64,000 nt of DNA from an uncultured Clostridia bacterium (GTDB lineage: Bacteria > Bacillota > Clostridia > Christensenellales > Aristaeellaceae). A model generated the notes under the pieces. The model worked only from the letters and a program-made list of their open reading frames with translations, did no database searches and was not told the origin of the DNA. The position numbers and the translations under genes were made by a program. Where the stretch lies: NCBI GenBank assembly GCA_947631405.1, contig CANRLC010000006.1, forward strand, positions 1-64,000. Reading direction: 5' to 3'. Below are positions 19,099-31,641 of the stretch, piece after piece. The stretch's first letter is position 1; each line of letters starts with the position of its first letter.

Positions 19099-21294
19099 AT
19101 GAAAGGAAGACGGGCGATCCTCACGGCGCTGCCCGTGCTCGCCGCCGCCGCGCTGATCGCGGTCGTATTCGCGACGGGTGCGCTGGACAGGCAGACGACG
19201 TGGGACACGCTGCTGGATCGGGAGCTGCGCTTTGACCGCGGCCTGACGCTGGAGGCGCAGGACGAGCAAAGCTACGGGCCGATGAACAGAGGGCCGGGCT
19301 TTGACCTGCCCGCGGGCGTCTACCGCCTGAAATGGCGCGTCGAGGCGGACGGCGAAAACGCCATCGCGCTGAGCGCCTCAAACGGCGCGGCATTCTCGCC
19401 GCAGCGCATCGCGCTCTCCCCGCAGGAGCCGCAGGGCGAGGCATACGTCACCCTCGAGCGGGCGGCGGACGATGTGCAGATCGCGGTCGAGTTCCTCTCC
19501 GGCACGCGGATCGACGTGCAGGAGATCCGGCTCTACAGCCCGTTTTACCGCGACGACGCGTTCTCCTTCGCGCTGGCCGCGGCGGGGCTGTGCGTGCTGT
19601 GGATCGCCTATCGGCGCGGCGCGCTCACGCCGCAGCGGCGCGGGGCGTTGGCCGTGATCGGCTTCGCCGTGCTGCTCTCGAGCGTGCCGTCGCTCAAGGA
19701 CAACCTGACCCTCGTCTACGACACGAACTTTCACATGACGCGCCTGCAAAACCTGCGCGACGCGCTGACGGGCGGGCAGTTCCCCGCGCGGGCGGGCGGC
19801 TACAGCTACAACGGCTTCGGCGCGGTGACCTCCGCGATGTATCCCGACGTCTTCCTGACGCCGTTCGCGCTGCTGCTCGCGCTCGGCGCGTCCATCCAGT
19901 ACGCGATGCACCTGTGCGAGATCGCCGTGAACGCGCTGGCGGCGTGGTCGATGTACGTCTGCGCGAAGCGGATGTTCGGCAAGCGGGAGATCGCCCTGTG
20001 CGCGTCCGCGCTCTACACGCTGGCGATCTACCGCATCACGGACGTGTATGTGCGCTGCGCGCTGGGCGAGGCGCTCGCGATGGGGATGCTGCCGCTGTTT
20101 CTCTGCGGGCTGTGGGAGACGATCTTCGGCGACCGCTCGCGCTGGCCGCTGCTGGCCGCGAGCGCCTCGTGCATCTGCCTTTGCCACCTGCTCTCCACGG
20201 CGCTGTGCGGCCTGTTCGCGCTGGGGACTGCCGTGCTGTTCGCGGCGCGCATCGTGCGGGAAAAGCGCTTTGCGGCGCTGGCGAAGGCGGCGTGCCTGTC
20301 CGCACTGCTGTGTGCGTTCTTCCTCGTGCCGTTTCTGGGCTACGCGCGCGACGGCATCGGCGCGCAGAATATCCGCGCCTCGTCCACGATGCACGGCTCC
20401 GCGCCCGCGCAGATGCTGCTCTGGGGCGAGGGGGACAGGCCCGTCGACCCCACGGACAACTTTTTGAGTCCGATGCCCACGGAGATCGGGCTGCCGCTGC
20501 TGCTGGGCGCGCTGATGCTCGTCTACCTCTATGTCTCCTCGCGGCGAGATCAACAGCTTCGCCTTGCGATGACGCTCTGCGCCGCGGGCGCGTTGGCCGC
20601 GCTGGCGGCGACGTCGCTCTTCCCGTGGGGCCATCTGTACGCGCTCACGGGCGGGGCGGCGGGCTACATCCAGTTCCCCAACCGGCTGCTGATGTTCACG
20701 GACGCGCTGCTCGCGCCGGCCGCCGCCTGCGGCTACGCGCGTTTCCTGCGCGGCAGGGACGGCGCGGCGACGTTCGCGGCGCTGGCCCTCTCGGCGCTGA
20801 TCGCCCTGCCCACGCTGGGGGCGCAGACGCGCGTAGACAGCTATCTGCCCTACGGGCAGGGCGTCAGCGCGATGACGGGATACGGGGAATACCTGCTGCC
20901 CGGCACGCAGACCGCCGCCACGCGCGATCCCGGCGTGATCGCCGAGGGCGACGTGACGCTCGAGGATTACCAAAAAGACGGCACGCGGATCACCGCGCGG
21001 GTGAGCGCCGGGGGCGACGCGCGGCTCTCGCTGCCGCTATTCGGGTTTGACGGCTACGCGGCGACGCTGGACGGAGAACCCGTCGCGTGGACGCTCGGTG
21101 AAAACAACCGCCTGACGCTCTCGCTCCCCGCCGGAACGCAAGGCGAGCTGCGCGTGTGGTTTAAGGGGAAGGCGATCTGGCGCGCCGCAGACGCCGTGTC
21201 GCTTGCCGCGTGGGGCGCGCTCGCGGCGCATGCGCTGCGGCGCAGGATGAAGCGCCGGACGCGCAGCGAGACCCAAGGTGAAATGATTTCGTGA
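19099..21294 (+). CDS. Large polytopic membrane protein (YfhO-like / GT-C-like)
   Basis: TM segments; DTNFHMTRLQNLRDALTGGQFPARAGGYSYNGFGAVTSAMYPDVFLTP segment typical of YfhO-like proteins. Confidence 0.7.
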   Translation: MKGRRAILTALPVLAAAALIAVVFATGALDRQTTWDTLLDRELRFDRGLTLEAQDEQSYGPMNRGPGFDLPAGVYRLKWRVEADGENAIALSASNGAAFSPQRIALSPQEPQGEAYVTLERAADDVQIAVEFLSGTRIDVQEIRLYSPFYRDDAFSFALAAAGLCVLWIAYRRGALTPQRRGALAVIGFAVLLSSVPSLKDNLTLVYDTNFHMTRLQNLRDALTGGQFPARAGGYSYNGFGAVTSAMYPDVFLTPFALLLALGASIQYAMHLCEIAVNALAAWSMYVCAKRMFGKREIALCASALYTLAIYRITDVYVRCALGEALAMGMLPLFLCGLWETIFGDRSRWPLLAASASCICLCHLLSTALCGLFALGTAVLFAARIVREKRFAALAKAACLSALLCAFFLVPFLGYARDGIGAQNIRASSTMHGSAPAQMLLWGEGDRPVDPTDNFLSPMPTEIGLPLLLGALMLVYLYVSSRRDQQLRLAMTLCAAGALAALAATSLFPWGHLYALTGGAAGYIQFPNRLLMFTDALLAPAAACGYARFLRGRDGAATFAALALSALIALPTLGAQTRVDSYLPYGQGVSAMTGYGEYLLPGTQTAATRDPGVIAEGDVTLEDYQKDGTRITARVSAGGDARLSLPLFGFDGYAATLDGEPVAWTLGENNRLTLSLPAGTQGELRVWFKGKAIWRAADAVSLAAWGALAAHALRRRMKRRTRSETQGEMIS

Positions 21295-21332
21295 GAAAGT
21301 AAAAAGGGATTCACTTTTGTGCGATTCGACGC

Positions 21333-21361
21333 TTGACAGCGCGCGCACCGCATGATAACAT
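21333..21361 (+). promoter_or_regulatory. Putative promoter of ilv operon
   Basis: TTGACA, 17-nt spacer, TAACAT; no obvious T-box or attenuator in the short leader. Confidence 0.7.
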
Positions 21362-21408
21362 GCACCAATAGCGATTGAATTGTTTTTGGTGGACAAGGGA
21401 GAGAGACG

Positions 21409-23118
21409 ATGAAACTCAACGGAGCGGCCATCCTGATCGAGTGCCTGATCGAGCAGGGCGTGGGCACGGTGTTCGGCTTCCCGGGCGGCGCCGTGCTGCC
21501 GATCTACGACGAACTGTACGCCCGTCAGGATCGCATACGCCATGTGCTCACCGCGCACGAGCAGCACGCGGGCCACGCCGCCGACGGCTACGCGCGCGCC
21601 AGCGGGCGCACGGGCGTGTGCATCGCCACCAGCGGCCCCGGCGCGACGAATCTGGTGACGCCCATCGCCACGGCGTACATGGATTCCTCGCCCGTGGTGT
21701 TCATCACCGGCAACGTGCCGCAGAGCCTGATGGGCACCGACTCCTTCCAGGAGGCGGACATCTCCGGCATGACGATGCCGGTGACCAAGCACAACTATCT
21801 GGTCACGCGCGTGGACAGGCTCGCCGACACGCTGCGCGAGGCCTTCTATATCGCGCGCACGGGGCGTCCCGGCCCGGTGCTGGTGGACATCCCCAAGGAC
21901 GTGCAGATCGCGGAGACGGAGTACGAGCCGCTCAGCGGCGAGGCGCTCATCCCGCGGCTGTCGATGAAGCGCGCGATGATGCAGCTTCGCCCGGAGGGCG
22001 AGGCGCTGGAGCGCTACAAGATTCACGCCGAGCCGCGGCTGGAGCAGGCCGCGCAGCTCATCGCCGAGGCGCACAGGCCGCTGATCTACTGCGGCGGCGG
22101 CGTCATCCACGCGGGCGCGGAGGAGGCGCTGCTCGCCCTCGCCGAGCGCGCGGACGCGCCGATCGTCTCCTCGCTGATGGGGCTGGGCGCGGTCGCCGCG
22201 GACGACCCGCGCATGCTGGGCATGCTGGGCATGCACGGCACGCACGCCGCGAACATCGCGATGCAGCGCTGCGATCTGCTGATCGCCGTGGGCGTGCGCT
22301 TTTCCGACCGCGCGCTGGGCAACGCCGAGGCGTTCGCGCCGGGCGCGAAGGTGCTGCACATCGACATCGACCGCGCCGAGATCAACAAGAACGTATCCAC
22401 CACGCTGCACATCACCGGCGACGCGCGGGTGGTGCTGGAATTGCTGCTCTCGCGCGTGTCGCAAAAGCACCACGAGCAGTGGATGCAGCAGGCGCGCTCG
22501 ATGGCCGAGGAATACTTAAGCGACGACCTGTTCGAGCCGCGCAAGATCCTGCAGGCGATGGCCAAAACCGCGCCGCGCATGACCGTCGCCACCGACGTCG
22601 GCCAGCATCAGATGTGGACGGCGCAGCACTTCCCGTTCCTGCGCCCGCGCCAGCTCATCAGCAGCGGCGGGCTGGGCACGATGGGCTTCGGCCTCGGCGC
22701 CGCGATGGGCGCGGCCGCCAGCGATCCCGAGGGGCGGCCGGTCGCGCTGGTCACGGGCGACGGCTCCTTCCGCATGAACCTGACCGAGCTGTCCACGCTG
22801 GCGTACTACCATATCCCGGTGATCGTCGTCATCTTCAACAACGGCACGCTGGGCATGGTGCGCCAGTGGCAGACGCTCTTCTTCGGCAAGCGCTACAGCC
22901 AGACGACGCTCGACCGCGGGCCGGACTTTGTGAAGCTCGCGCAGGCTTACGGCCTGCACGGCGAGCGCGTTCATACGAACGAGGGCTTTACCGCCGCGTT
23001 TGAGCGCGCCTACGCCGCGGGCGAGCCGTGCCTGATCGAGTGCATGCTGGACATCGACGAGATGGTCGCGCCGATGGTCGCGCCCGGCTCGCCGATCGAC
23101 ACCTTCTGCCTGAACTGA
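21409..23118 (+). CDS. ilvB: Acetolactate synthase large subunit
   Basis: FGFPGGAVLPIYDEL, GDGSFRMNLTEL ThDP motif; followed by ilvN, ilvC, ilvD. Confidence 0.97.
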   Translation: MKLNGAAILIECLIEQGVGTVFGFPGGAVLPIYDELYARQDRIRHVLTAHEQHAGHAADGYARASGRTGVCIATSGPGATNLVTPIATAYMDSSPVVFITGNVPQSLMGTDSFQEADISGMTMPVTKHNYLVTRVDRLADTLREAFYIARTGRPGPVLVDIPKDVQIAETEYEPLSGEALIPRLSMKRAMMQLRPEGEALERYKIHAEPRLEQAAQLIAEAHRPLIYCGGGVIHAGAEEALLALAERADAPIVSSLMGLGAVAADDPRMLGMLGMHGTHAANIAMQRCDLLIAVGVRFSDRALGNAEAFAPGAKVLHIDIDRAEINKNVSTTLHITGDARVVLELLLSRVSQKHHEQWMQQARSMAEEYLSDDLFEPRKILQAMAKTAPRMTVATDVGQHQMWTAQHFPFLRPRQLISSGGLGTMGFGLGAAMGAAASDPEGRPVALVTGDGSFRMNLTELSTLAYYHIPVIVVIFNNGTLGMVRQWQTLFFGKRYSQTTLDRGPDFVKLAQAYGLHGERVHTNEGFTAAFERAYAAGEPCLIECMLDIDEMVAPMVAPGSPIDTFCLN

Positions 23119-23147
23119 CGCGGCGCGCCGCAACGGACGGAGGAATT

Positions 23148-23675
23148 ATGAACACCAATCCCGACAACCTCAAGCGCTATACCGTCGGCGTCCTCGTGGA
23201 CAACGAGCCGGGCGTGCTCTCGCGCGTCTCCGGCCTGTTCTCCCGCCGGGGGTTCAACATCGAGAGCCTCGCCGTCGGCCCCACGCAGGACGCCGAGATC
23301 TCCCGCATCACCATCGCCGTGCTGGGCGACGACGCGCACATCGAGCAGCTTGTGCAGCAGCTCTACAAGCTCGTCTGCGTGCAGAAGGTGCAGGTGATGG
23401 AGCGCCACAACGCCGTGGAGCGCCAGCTATTGCTGGTGAAGGTCGCCGCCGACCCCGCCGAGCGCGAGAGCCTGATGCGGCTGGTGGACATCTTCAAGGC
23501 CAAGGTGCTCGACGTCACGCGCTCCTCGATGATCCTGCAGATCACCGGGGACAACGAGAAGATCGGCGCGCTGATGAAGCTGCTGGAGGACTACGGCATC
23601 CGCGAGCTGGTGCGCACCGGCGTGGTCGCCCTGGAGCGCGGCGACGGCGTGATGACCCCCGATCTCTTCGACTGA
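23148..23675 (+). CDS. ilvN: Acetolactate synthase small subunit
   Basis: ACT domain: VLVDNEPGVLSRVSGLFSRRGFNIESLAVGPT. Confidence 0.96.
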   Translation: MNTNPDNLKRYTVGVLVDNEPGVLSRVSGLFSRRGFNIESLAVGPTQDAEISRITIAVLGDDAHIEQLVQQLYKLVCVQKVQVMERHNAVERQLLLVKVAADPAERESLMRLVDIFKAKVLDVTRSSMILQITGDNEKIGALMKLLEDYGIRELVRTGVVALERGDGVMTPDLFD

Positions 23676-23748
23676 TCCCGCCCCCAATCCCGCCCAAATG
23701 GGAAACACCCCATTTCCATAACCCATCACTTGCAAGGAGGAAACGAAA

Positions 23749-24753
<1,005 letters not shown>

Positions 24754-24754
24754 G

Positions 24755-26422
<1,668 letters not shown>

Positions 26423-26430
26423 AGACAAGC

Positions 26431-26471
26431 AAAGGGGCCTTTCCTCTGAAACGGGGGAAAGGCTCCTTTTT
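26431..26471 (+). terminator. Intrinsic terminator after ilvD
   Basis: GGGGCCTTTCC...GGAAAGGCTCCTTTTT. Confidence 0.85.
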
Positions 26472-26545
26472 ATCCCCGCCTTGCGCTGCGTGCGCGGGCG
26501 CGCTATAATGGGGCCGGGGAATCGACGGAGCGAGGAGGGGATAAC

Positions 26546-26869
26546 ATGCTCGTTACGATCTTGTGGCTGCTGATCGCGGGACTGTTCATCGTGCTGGGAA
26601 TCTTGGCTTTCTTCGCCGCGAAGCCCGTTGGCTTCTGGGCGAACGCGCCCGTGGAGCGGATGCAAGACGTGCGCGGCTATAACGCCGCGATGGGCAGGCT
26701 CTTCATCGCCGCGGGCGTCGCCTTCGCGGTGATCGGCCTGCCGCTGATGCTCGCGCCGGACGCGCCGCTCGCGCTGGTCGCAAGCGTGCTCGGCGCGGCG
26801 CTTTGGGCGATCGCGCTCATGGCCGTCTACGAGCTGGCGGTCGCAAAGCGCTACCGCGCGAAGGGGTGA
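26546..26869 (+). CDS. Small membrane protein (DUF3784-like), paralog 1
   Basis: RMQDVRGYNAAMGRLFI with three TM segments; RBS GGAGGGG. Confidence 0.65.
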   Translation: MLVTILWLLIAGLFIVLGILAFFAAKPVGFWANAPVERMQDVRGYNAAMGRLFIAAGVAFAVIGLPLMLAPDAPLALVASVLGAALWAIALMAVYELAVAKRYRAKG

Positions 26870-26879
26870 GGGAACCGGC

Positions 26880-27224
26880 ATGCGGGGGATCGACATCGTG
26901 TGGCTGCCCGGCGCGCTCTTCCTGATCGCGCAAGGGCTTTACGCTTTCGCTGCCCAAAAGCCCGTCATTCCCCAGCGATCGGGCCTGCGCGCGCAGGAGA
27001 TCGAAGACGTGCGCGGCTACAACGCCGCGGTGGGCAAGTGGTGCGTCGCATCGGGCGTCGTCCTCGCGGCGCTCGGCCTCGTGCTCACGCGCGCGCTGGA
27101 CGCGCCGCGCGTGTGGTTTGCGGGGCTGATCGGCATCGCGCTCTGGCTGGCGGCGAACGCTTACGTCTACGACCGCGTCATCGTCAGGCGCTATCGCGCG
27201 AAGCGGGAAGCAAAGAAGGATTGA
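26880..27224 (+). CDS. Small membrane protein (DUF3784-like), paralog 2
   Basis: EIEDVRGYNAAVGKWCV, similar layout to the preceding protein. Confidence 0.65.
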   Translation: MRGIDIVWLPGALFLIAQGLYAFAAQKPVIPQRSGLRAQEIEDVRGYNAAVGKWCVASGVVLAALGLVLTRALDAPRVWFAGLIGIALWLAANAYVYDRVIVRRYRAKREAKKD

Positions 27225-27232
27225 CAGGATGG

Positions 27233-27262
27233 AGCCGCGGATTTTGTGGAGTCCGCGGCTTT
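27233..27262 (+). terminator. Terminator-like hairpin
   Basis: AGCCGCGGA...TCCGCGGCT with only a weak T run. Confidence 0.5.
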
Positions 27263-27375
27263 ACAGCGCCGCCCAAAAGCGCTACACTGTGCGCGATGGG
27301 CGAGCGCCCGCGGGACATGCCGCCGCGGCGCGCGCATAGGATAAAGCGCCGGTCTTCCGGCGAAGGGGGCATACG

Positions 27376-29727
27376 ATGACGCTCGACGAGCTGCCTGTGG
27401 GCAGCAGCGCGACGATCGCCCGCGTGGGCGGCGAGGGCGCGCTGCGCCAGCATTTCCTCAACATGGGCGTGATCCCGGGCGCGGAGATCACGCTGGTGAA
27501 GCTCGCGCCGATGGGCGACCCGATGGAGCTGCGGTTGCACGGGTATGAGCTGACGCTGCGCGTGAGCGACGCGAAGCAGATCGACATCGACGGCGTGCGC
27601 GACGCGGACGCCGAAATCGCCGCGCGCCCGCGCGCGCGGCGGGCGGCGCACCCGGGCCTCGGCGAGGGCGGGCGCTACCACACCCGCGCGGACGAGCACC
27701 CGCTGCCCGCGGGCACGACGCTGACCTTCGCGCTGGCGGGCAACCAGAACTGCGGCAAGACGACGCTCTTTAACCAGCTGACGGGCGCCAACCAGCATGT
27801 GGGCAACTTCCCCGGCGTGACGGTCGACCGCAAGGACGGCGCGATCCGCGGCCGCGCGAACACGCTGGTGACCGACCTGCCGGGCATCTACTCGCTCTCG
27901 CCGTACACGAGCGAGGAGGTCGTCACGCGGCGCTTCATCCTCGACGACAAGCCCAAGGGCATCATCAACATCGTGGACGCCACGAATATCGAGCGCAACC
28001 TGTACCTGACCATGCAGCTGCTCGAGCTGGACGTGCCGATGGTCGTCGCGCTCAACATGATGGACGAGGTGCGCGAAAACGGCGGCTCCGTGCGCGTGAA
28101 CGAATTGGAGGAGCGGCTGGGCGTGCCGGTCATCCCGATCTCGGCGGCGAAGAACGAGGGCATCGGCGAGCTGATCGACCACGCGATCCACGTCGCCCAG
28201 TATCAGGAGCGGCCCGGGCGCGCGGACTTCTGCGAACCGAACGGCGAGTGCGGCGCGGTACACCGCTGCCTGCACGGCGTCATGCACCTGATCGAGGATC
28301 ACGCGCGCGACGCGGGGCTGCCCGTGCGCTTCGCCGCGAGCAAGCTCGCCGAGGGTGACCCGCTCGTGCGCGAGCGGCTGCGCCTGAGCGACAACGAGCT
28401 GGAGATGATCGAGCACATCGTCGTGCAGATGGAGGAGGAGCGCGGCCTCGACCGCGCCGCCGCCATCGCCGACATGCGCTTCCGCTTCATCAACCGCGTC
28501 TGCGAGGAGGCCGTCGTCCATCCCCGGCAGAGCCGGGAGCGCGCCCGCAGCGAGCGCATCGACCGCATCCTCACCGGGCGCTACACCGCGATTCCCGCGT
28601 TCGCCGCGATCATGGGCCTCATGTTCTTCCTGACGTTCAACGTCGTGGGCAGCGTGTTTTCCGACCTGCTCGAGGCGCTCGTGGCCTTTGTGACGCGGCA
28701 GGCCGACGCGCTGCTGACCGCGGCGGGCGTCAGCCCCGTGCTGCGCTCGCTCGTCGTGGACGGCGTGTGCGGCGGCGTGGGCAGCGTGCTCAGCTTCCTG
28801 CCGTTCATCGTGACGCTGTTCTTCTTTCTCTCGCTGCTGGAGGACAGCGGCTACATGGCGCGCGTCGCCTTCGTGATGGACAAGCTACTGCGGCGCATCG
28901 GCCTGTCTGGCCGCAGCATCGTGCCGATGCTGGTCGGCTTTGGATGCACCGTGCCCGGCGTCATGGCCACGCGCACGCTGCCCTCCGAGCGCGATCGCCG
29001 CATGACCATCCTGCTGACCCCGTTCATGAGCTGCTCGGCCAAGCTGCCGATCTACGCGTTCTTCTCCGCCGTGTTCTTCCCCGAGCACGCGGCGCTGGTG
29101 ATGATCGGCCTGTATGTGCTCGGCGTCGCGATGGGCATCCTGACGGCGGCGCTGCTCAAGCGCTTCGCCTTCCGCGGCGAGCCGGTGCCCTTCGTGATGG
29201 AGCTGCCCAACTACCGCATGCCCGGCGCGCGCAACGTCGCGCAGCTGCTCTGGGAAAAGGCGAAGGACTTTTTGCAGCGCGCGTTCACGGTGATCTTCGC
29301 GGCGACGATCGTCATCTGGTTCTTGCAGACGTTCGGCGCGCAGCTGCGCGTCGTCGCCGACTCGCGGGACAGCCTGCTCGCGCATCTGGCGGGGCTGATC
29401 GCGCCCGTGCTCGCGCCGCTGGGCTTCGGCGACTGGCGCATCTGCACGGCGCTGATCTCCGGCTTCATGGCCAAGGAGAGCGTCGTCTCCACGCTGACCA
29501 TCCTCTTTGGCAGCGCGAGCGCGCTGCACGCCGCGCTGACGCCGCTTGCCGCCGCGTCGCTGCTGGTGTTCTGCCTGCTCTACACGCCGTGCGTCGCGGC
29601 GATCTCCTGCGTGCGCCGCGAGCTGGGCGGCAAGTGGGCCGCGGGGATCGTGGTCTTCCAGTGCGCGATCGCGTGGGTCGCGGCGCTGGCGGTGCGGCTG
29701 ATCGGCCTGATGCTCGGAGGGATTTGA
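27376..29727 (+). CDS. feoB: Ferrous iron transport protein, FeoA-FeoB fusion
   Basis: N-terminal FeoA domain (LPVGSSATIARVGGEGALRQHFLNMGVIPGAEI), then G domain GNQNCGKTTLFNQLTG and FeoB TM core. Confidence 0.96.
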   Translation: MTLDELPVGSSATIARVGGEGALRQHFLNMGVIPGAEITLVKLAPMGDPMELRLHGYELTLRVSDAKQIDIDGVRDADAEIAARPRARRAAHPGLGEGGRYHTRADEHPLPAGTTLTFALAGNQNCGKTTLFNQLTGANQHVGNFPGVTVDRKDGAIRGRANTLVTDLPGIYSLSPYTSEEVVTRRFILDDKPKGIINIVDATNIERNLYLTMQLLELDVPMVVALNMMDEVRENGGSVRVNELEERLGVPVIPISAAKNEGIGELIDHAIHVAQYQERPGRADFCEPNGECGAVHRCLHGVMHLIEDHARDAGLPVRFAASKLAEGDPLVRERLRLSDNELEMIEHIVVQMEEERGLDRAAAIADMRFRFINRVCEEAVVHPRQSRERARSERIDRILTGRYTAIPAFAAIMGLMFFLTFNVVGSVFSDLLEALVAFVTRQADALLTAAGVSPVLRSLVVDGVCGGVGSVLSFLPFIVTLFFFLSLLEDSGYMARVAFVMDKLLRRIGLSGRSIVPMLVGFGCTVPGVMATRTLPSERDRRMTILLTPFMSCSAKLPIYAFFSAVFFPEHAALVMIGLYVLGVAMGILTAALLKRFAFRGEPVPFVMELPNYRMPGARNVAQLLWEKAKDFLQRAFTVIFAATIVIWFLQTFGAQLRVVADSRDSLLAHLAGLIAPVLAPLGFGDWRICTALISGFMAKESVVSTLTILFGSASALHAALTPLAAASLLVFCLLYTPCVAAISCVRRELGGKWAAGIVVFQCAIAWVAALAVRLIGLMLGGI

Positions 29728-29728
29728 C

Positions 29729-29905
29729 GTGGCGAATGGGATCGTCGTCCTGCTGCTGACCGCGGCGCTGGCGCTGGCCGTGCGCGCGATACGGCGCCAT
29801 CGGCTGCTCTCCTCGTGCGGCGGGGATTGCGGCGCATGCCCGGCGGGATGCAAACAAAGGGAGGGGTCTGGGGACAATGTCCCCAGACAGGGTTTGGGGC
29901 GGTAG
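29729..29905 (+). CDS. FeoB-associated Cys-rich membrane protein; 3' end formed by repeat copy D
   Basis: GTG start 2 nt after feoB; MANGIVVLLLTAALALAVRAIRRHRLLSSCGGDCGACPAGCKQREGSGDNVPRQGLGR*. Confidence 0.75.
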   Translation: MANGIVVLLLTAALALAVRAIRRHRLLSSCGGDCGACPAGCKQREGSGDNVPRQGLGR

Positions 29906-29987
29906 CCCCAACGTACCCCGGCGCGTAGCGCCCACAGATAAGCAGCCCGGAAGCGAAGCGATCCCGGGCGAGTTGTTCATGAAAAGT
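29862..29987 (+). repeat. Structured GC-rich intergenic repeat, copy D
   Basis: GGGGTCTGGGGACAATGTCCCCAGACAGGGTTTGGGGCGGTAGCCCCAACGTACCCCGGCGCGTAGCGCC...GCCCGGAAGCGAAGCGATCCCGGGC. Confidence 0.9.
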
Positions 29988-30050
29988 TGCTGTATCCCGC
30001 CATTGCTTGCTCGGTATAATCCATAACACAAGAAGGCTTAACAGATAAAA

Positions 30051-30079
30051 CAAAGCGGCCCGGACGCCTGTCCGGGCCG
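30051..30079 (-). terminator. Intrinsic terminator of the DUF3877-like gene
   Basis: GGCCCGGAC-gcct-GTCCGGGCC; RC continues GCTTTGTTTT. Confidence 0.75.
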
Positions 30080-30084
30080 TAGCG

Positions 30085-30633
30085 CTATGGCGCGATCTCC
30101 TCGTCCTCAAAGCCGAAGGATTCGTAATCCTCCGGCGTGAAGCGGTGGTAGATCAGGTGGCATGGCTCCTGCTTGAAGCAGTAGCGGTAGGCGTTCGGCT
30201 CGCCGCGCGCGAAGTAGACCAGCGTGTCAAACTCCTCGCCGCGCATCGCGCGCACGACGACGCCGTCTGAAAAGCGGGAAAAGACCGCCAGCGCGTCCGC
30301 CAGCTGCGCGCCGGGACGCGACACGGCGGCGAGCAGCTGCGCAAGAAAGCCCTGCGCATCCGCCTGCTCATGGATGCGCTGCGCGCCCTCCGGCGGGACG
30401 GTCAGGCAAAAGCGGTCGCCCTGACGGGAGACGGCGATCTCCCCAAAGAGGCTTTGCTCTTCCTCGGCGAAGCGGCGCAGGACGGCCTCCATCCCCTCGG
30501 CGTCGGTTTGTGTGCCCGTCAGCGCGCAGAGCGAGGAGAGCGGGTAGTACAGCCGCATCGCCTCGCGGCGGTAGCCGAGCTTGAGCTGCGCCTCCTCGAC
30601 GGCGTCCCGGAGGCTTTCCTTCAGCGAGATCAT
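30085..30633 (-). CDS. DUF3877-like hypothetical protein
   Basis: MISLKESLRDAVEEAQLKLGYRREAMRLYYPLSSL..; good RBS. Confidence 0.7.
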   Translation of the reverse strand: MISLKESLRDAVEEAQLKLGYRREAMRLYYPLSSLCALTGTQTDAEGMEAVLRRFAEEEQSLFGEIAVSRQGDRFCLTVPPEGAQRIHEQADAQGFLAQLLAAVSRPGAQLADALAVFSRFSDGVVVRAMRGEEFDTLVYFARGEPNAYRYCFKQEPCHLIYHRFTPEDYESFGFEDEEIAP

Positions 30634-30988
30634 GCGCGCGATCCCTCCCCTTTTGTCCCGTCCATTGTAGCGCCATGCGAGCCGGATTGCAAGAGGGAAA
30701 GTCAGAAAAGGTCAAAGAAAAATGTTTTTCACAAGTGCGCCGTTTTGAGGCCAAAACGAAAGAAAAATGACTTTTTGGCTTTCCAAAAATGCAAAACGGG
30801 GCCAAAACCGCCCCCGCTGAGGCGGGCAAAATCGAGGGTTTGCAAGGCGGCCAGACGCCGAATTTATTCAGTGATTATTGAAAAAACGCGTGCTTTTCGA
30901 CTTGGAAGGTGCTATAATGACGGTGTCAAAAGGAGAGCCGATCTCCGATACCATTCCCACACATTCCAGTTTCAAAGGAGCGTTCCAT

Positions 30989-31156
30989 ATGACCGTTATT
31001 CTGGTTTTCGCCGCGCTGGTCGCCGCGAGTGTCGCGTATTCCATCTATGACGGGCGCAAGGCTGAGGCTTCCAGCCACATGCGCGATTTCTACCGGGTCG
31101 AGTACAAGAAGACCTATCGCACCAACAACGCCAACGCTCTGAGCACTTGGTATTGA
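30989..31156 (+). CDS. Small single-TM hypothetical protein
   Basis: MTVILVFAALVAASVAYSIYDGRKAEASSHMRDFYRVEYKKTYRTNNANALSTWY; RBS AAAGGAG; own promoter-like TATAAT and terminator. Confidence 0.65.
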   Translation: MTVILVFAALVAASVAYSIYDGRKAEASSHMRDFYRVEYKKTYRTNNANALSTWY

Positions 31157-31183
31157 TGCTCCGCCTTTGAACTGTAACCTTTG

Positions 31184-31216
31184 GCGCGGACAGGAAACTG
31201 TCCGCGCGGTTTTTTG
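31184..31216 (+). terminator. Intrinsic terminator
   Basis: GCGCGGACAG-gaaa-CTGTCCGCGC-GGTTTTTT. Confidence 0.92.
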
Positions 31217-31304
31217 TATTGTGAAATGAAGGTGAAAGGAAAAGCGGGGCCGATAGGGTTACAGAGAGGCGCAGTGGGAGAAGATAAGGCGGTTCGATGC
31301 GGCT

Positions 31305-31453
31305 TTACTTGTCCGGGGACGCAAACGCGATGCGTTTGCTGCCGGACGCGGGGGTTTGCCTACGGCGCGGGGTACACTGGGCTGCCGCCCAGACCTGCCC
31401 GAGGGGCCAGCCCCTCGGACTCCCTTCTCCGCTTCGCGCGGTTAGAAGAGGCC
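31305..31453 (-). repeat. Structured repeat, copy B (distal unit of tandem pair)
   Basis: RC includes CCGAGGGGctgGCCCCTCGG, TCTGGGCGGCAGCCCAG, TCCGGcagCAAACGCatcGCGTTTGcgtccCCGGA. Confidence 0.8.
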
Positions 31454-31490
31454 GTAGAGTAACAAGGATACGGCGGCTTGATGCGGCTTT

Positions 31491-31641
31491 ACTTGTCCGG
31501 GGACGCAAACGCGGCGCGTTTGCTGCCGGACGCGGGGTTTCGCCTGCGGCGTGGGGAACGGTTTTTTGGGGCGCTGCCCCAAACCCCGCTGGGGATTTCA
31601 TCTCCAGATCCCATCCTCGCTTCGCGCGGTTAGAAGAGGCC
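31491..31641 (-). repeat. Structured repeat, copy C (proximal unit of tandem pair)
   Basis: RC includes CTGGAGATgaaATCCCCAG, TTTGGGGCagcGCCCCAAA, TCCGGcagCAAACGCgccGCGTTTGcgtccCCGGA; shares a 24-bp bioY stop-region sequence with copy B. Confidence 0.82.
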
